Below the pieces are notes generated by a model. That model was given only the letters and a program-made list of their open reading frames with translations, was not told the origin of the DNA and searched no databases. The position numbers and the translations under genes are program-made. Shown here one piece after another: positions 62,739 through 64,000 of a stretch of DNA of 64,000 nucleotides. The stretch spans positions 62,001-126,000 of the forward strand of contig NZ_JADDUE010000012.1 of NCBI RefSeq assembly GCF_016526145.1, given 5' to 3'. How positions within the stretch are numbered: the stretch's first letter is position 1; each line of letters starts with the position of its first letter. The DNA comes from Saccharopolyspora galaxeae. Lineage in GTDB: Bacteria; Actinomycetota; Actinomycetes; Mycobacteriales; Pseudonocardiaceae.

Positions 62739-63348
62739 GGATCGTTCCCTCCGTGTACGAGCGTGCGAAAACGGCGGAAGCGTGAATTGGGTGGCGCTTC
62801 GCCACGCGGTCGGGCCAGAAGTGTCGATCGATCGCACACGGCGCGCTGCGCTGCGTTCCGCGGTGGACCGCGCGGCCCTGATTCCTTCCCCAGTCCCGCA
62901 CATCCCGAGATGTCCGGTGTGCTGCCGAGTTTGGGGCGGGGCACCCGGTGTGTCAAGCGAAATGCGGCTCCGCGACCGCTTCCCGCTCCGATTTCACATT
63001 CGCACCGGGGCCGATCGGTTGTCGTTTGGTGCTAACGGCTCACGTGCGCGCGGTGGATTTTCCGGCGGCTTCCGCTGTGCAGGTGAATAATTGCTCTGAA
63101 GCGGTGAACGGCAACCGGACGGATCCGATGCCCGGACGCAAGGAGTTCTTGTCGAAAAATTGCGGCAGTGTCCTGAATCACATTACGATCTTCGATTTGC
63201 CGCCGCTAACATCGGCGGCATCACCCGTGCCATGGGGGTTTCCGGGTGCATTCCGATGATCCGCGCCGAAGCGATTCGCGGGGCCTTGGCGCGCCCGCGG
63301 CATCGTCCGATTCGGTGCGCGGTCCGCGAACATCGAAGGAGTCGCCCT
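62739..63348. other. Divergent control region of the cyclitol locus
   Basis: About 610 bp between the cyclase operon and the O-methyltransferase gene. It is locally richer in A and T around 63140-63200, including TTGTCGAAAAATTG and CATTACGATC, which fits promoters. A hairpin or operator GCCGCCG-N7-CGGCGGC spans 63199-63219. Short open frames here lack ribosome-binding sites. AAGGAG (63336-63341) serves the methyltransferase. Confidence 0.5.
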
Positions 63349-64000
63349 GTGCGAGTACAGGTCGAAGTGACGTCCGCGCTCCAGGACTACATCGCCGAAA
63401 TGTCCTTGCGGGAACCCGCGGCGCTGGCCGCGCTGCGGGAGGAGACGGAGCAGATGCCCGGCGCGATCATGCAGGTCTCGCCGGAGGAAGGCCAGTTCCT
63501 CGGGGTCCTGGTGCGAGCGCTCGGTGCTTCCCGCGTGCTGGAAGTGGGCACGTTCACCGGGTACAGCACGATCTCCATCGCACGCGCGTTGCCCGCCGGC
63601 GGCAGCGTGCTCTCCTGCGACATCAGCTCGGAGGCCAGCTCGATCGCCCTGGCGCACGCCCGCCGGGCCGGCGTCGAGGACAAGGTCGACCTGCGGGTCG
63701 GTGACGCCGTCGGGGTCCTCACCGGACTCACCGGACTCGCCGGGCGCGCGGACCGGCGCGGCTCCTTCGACCTGGTCTTCATCGACGCCGACAAGGAGGG
63801 CTACGCGGACTACTACGAGATCGCGCTGCGCCTGGTCCGGCCCGGCGGACTGATCTTGGTGGACAACGTGCTGTGGCACGGCGCCGTGCTCGACGAGGCC
63901 GAACAGGACAGCGAGACCACGGCGATCCGCGCGTTCAACGAGAAGATCCGGGAGGACGAGCGGGTGGACCTGAGCATCCTCCCGTTCGCCGACGGGCTGG
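63349..64000 (+). CDS. Class I O-methyltransferase (caffeoyl-CoA type), cut by window end
   Basis: At least 217 residues of a cation-dependent O-methyltransferase; the frame is open to the last base. SAM motif VLEVGTFTGYSTISIARALP, acidic strand SCDISSEASSIALAHARRAG, metal/SAM block FDLVFIDADKEGYADYYE, and LRLVRPGGLILVDNVLWHGAV. GTG at 63349 is 7 nt after AAGGAG. Divergent from the cyclase operon. O-methyltransferases act on cyclitol-derived gadusol-type products, so it may belong to the same pathway; methylation of a catechol-like or unrelated substrate is also possible. Confidence 0.87.
   Translation, partial: MRVQVEVTSALQDYIAEMSLREPAALAALREETEQMPGAIMQVSPEEGQFLGVLVRALGASRVLEVGTFTGYSTISIARALPAGGSVLSCDISSEASSIALAHARRAGVEDKVDLRVGDAVGVLTGLTGLAGRADRRGSFDLVFIDADKEGYADYYEIALRLVRPGGLILVDNVLWHGAVLDEAEQDSETTAIRAFNEKIREDERVDLSILPFADGL

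Overview
The window is one continuous stretch of high-GC actinobacterial chromosome. GTG and TTG starts are frequent, 4-bp ATGA/GTGA overlaps are common, and TAGNNT-like -10 boxes are seen. It carries ctaD-serB synteny, an XRE/DUF397 pair, a DUF574 methyltransferase, a mycobacterial-type Sdh1 complex and close look-alikes of the Mycobacterium Rv0763c-Rv0771 genes. I infer a member of the Pseudonocardiales, perhaps Saccharopolyspora. Gene identities rest on motifs and remembered family members; no search was run.

Layout. 1-8.9 kb: the end of a two-component system, a lipoprotein, an orphan CO-dehydrogenase-type coxS-coxM pair, a DUF574 methyltransferase, xylulokinase and a UvrD-like helicase with a decayed nuclease-like N-terminus. 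8.6-12.5 kb: a succinate dehydrogenase operon closed by a perfect 14-bp terminator stem. 12.5-23.8 kb: a secreted subtilase, a VanZ protein, an SDR, a DUF305 lipoprotein, ctaD, serB, a DUF418 membrane protein, an SRPBCC protein and a PTH2 peptidyl-tRNA hydrolase. 23.8-30.5 kb: a fadD remnant, an unnamed 406-residue protein, a TetR regulator, a CMD-like protein, a Ddn-like flavin/F420 protein, and a CYP123-like P450, CYP51 and [3Fe-4S] ferredoxin. 30.5-37.1 kb: dnaE, a broken XRE regulator with DUF397, and an orphan ABC ATPase. 37.1-46.8 kb: two KstD-like flavoproteins, another TetR, an LLM oxidoreductase, and an operon of SnoaL-like protein, aldehyde dehydrogenase, SDR, HIBADH-like protein and a further SDR. 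47-53 kb: two paralogous secreted mini-proteins and a bioY-acyl-CoA ligase-thiolase-bioM-bioN operon. 53-56 kb: GRAM, DUF3800 and DinG genes. 56.3-64 kb: a TetR/SDR pair, a berberine-bridge-type oxidase, and an operon of two cupin proteins, a VOC protein and a sugar-phosphate cyclase, with a divergent O-methyltransferase. This last part looks like the edge of a C7-cyclitol biosynthetic cluster.

Two signals tie distant parts together. First, the palindrome TGGACA-NN-TGTCCA occurs before the 406-residue protein, over the start of the divergent TetR gene, before the P450/CYP51 operon and, 14 kb away, before the aldehyde dehydrogenase operon. The genes it marks match those clustered in mycobacteria around cyp51, so this looks like one regulon now split in two. 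Second, five copies of a 51-bp inverted repeat lie only at the edges of, or inside, these same gene blocks.
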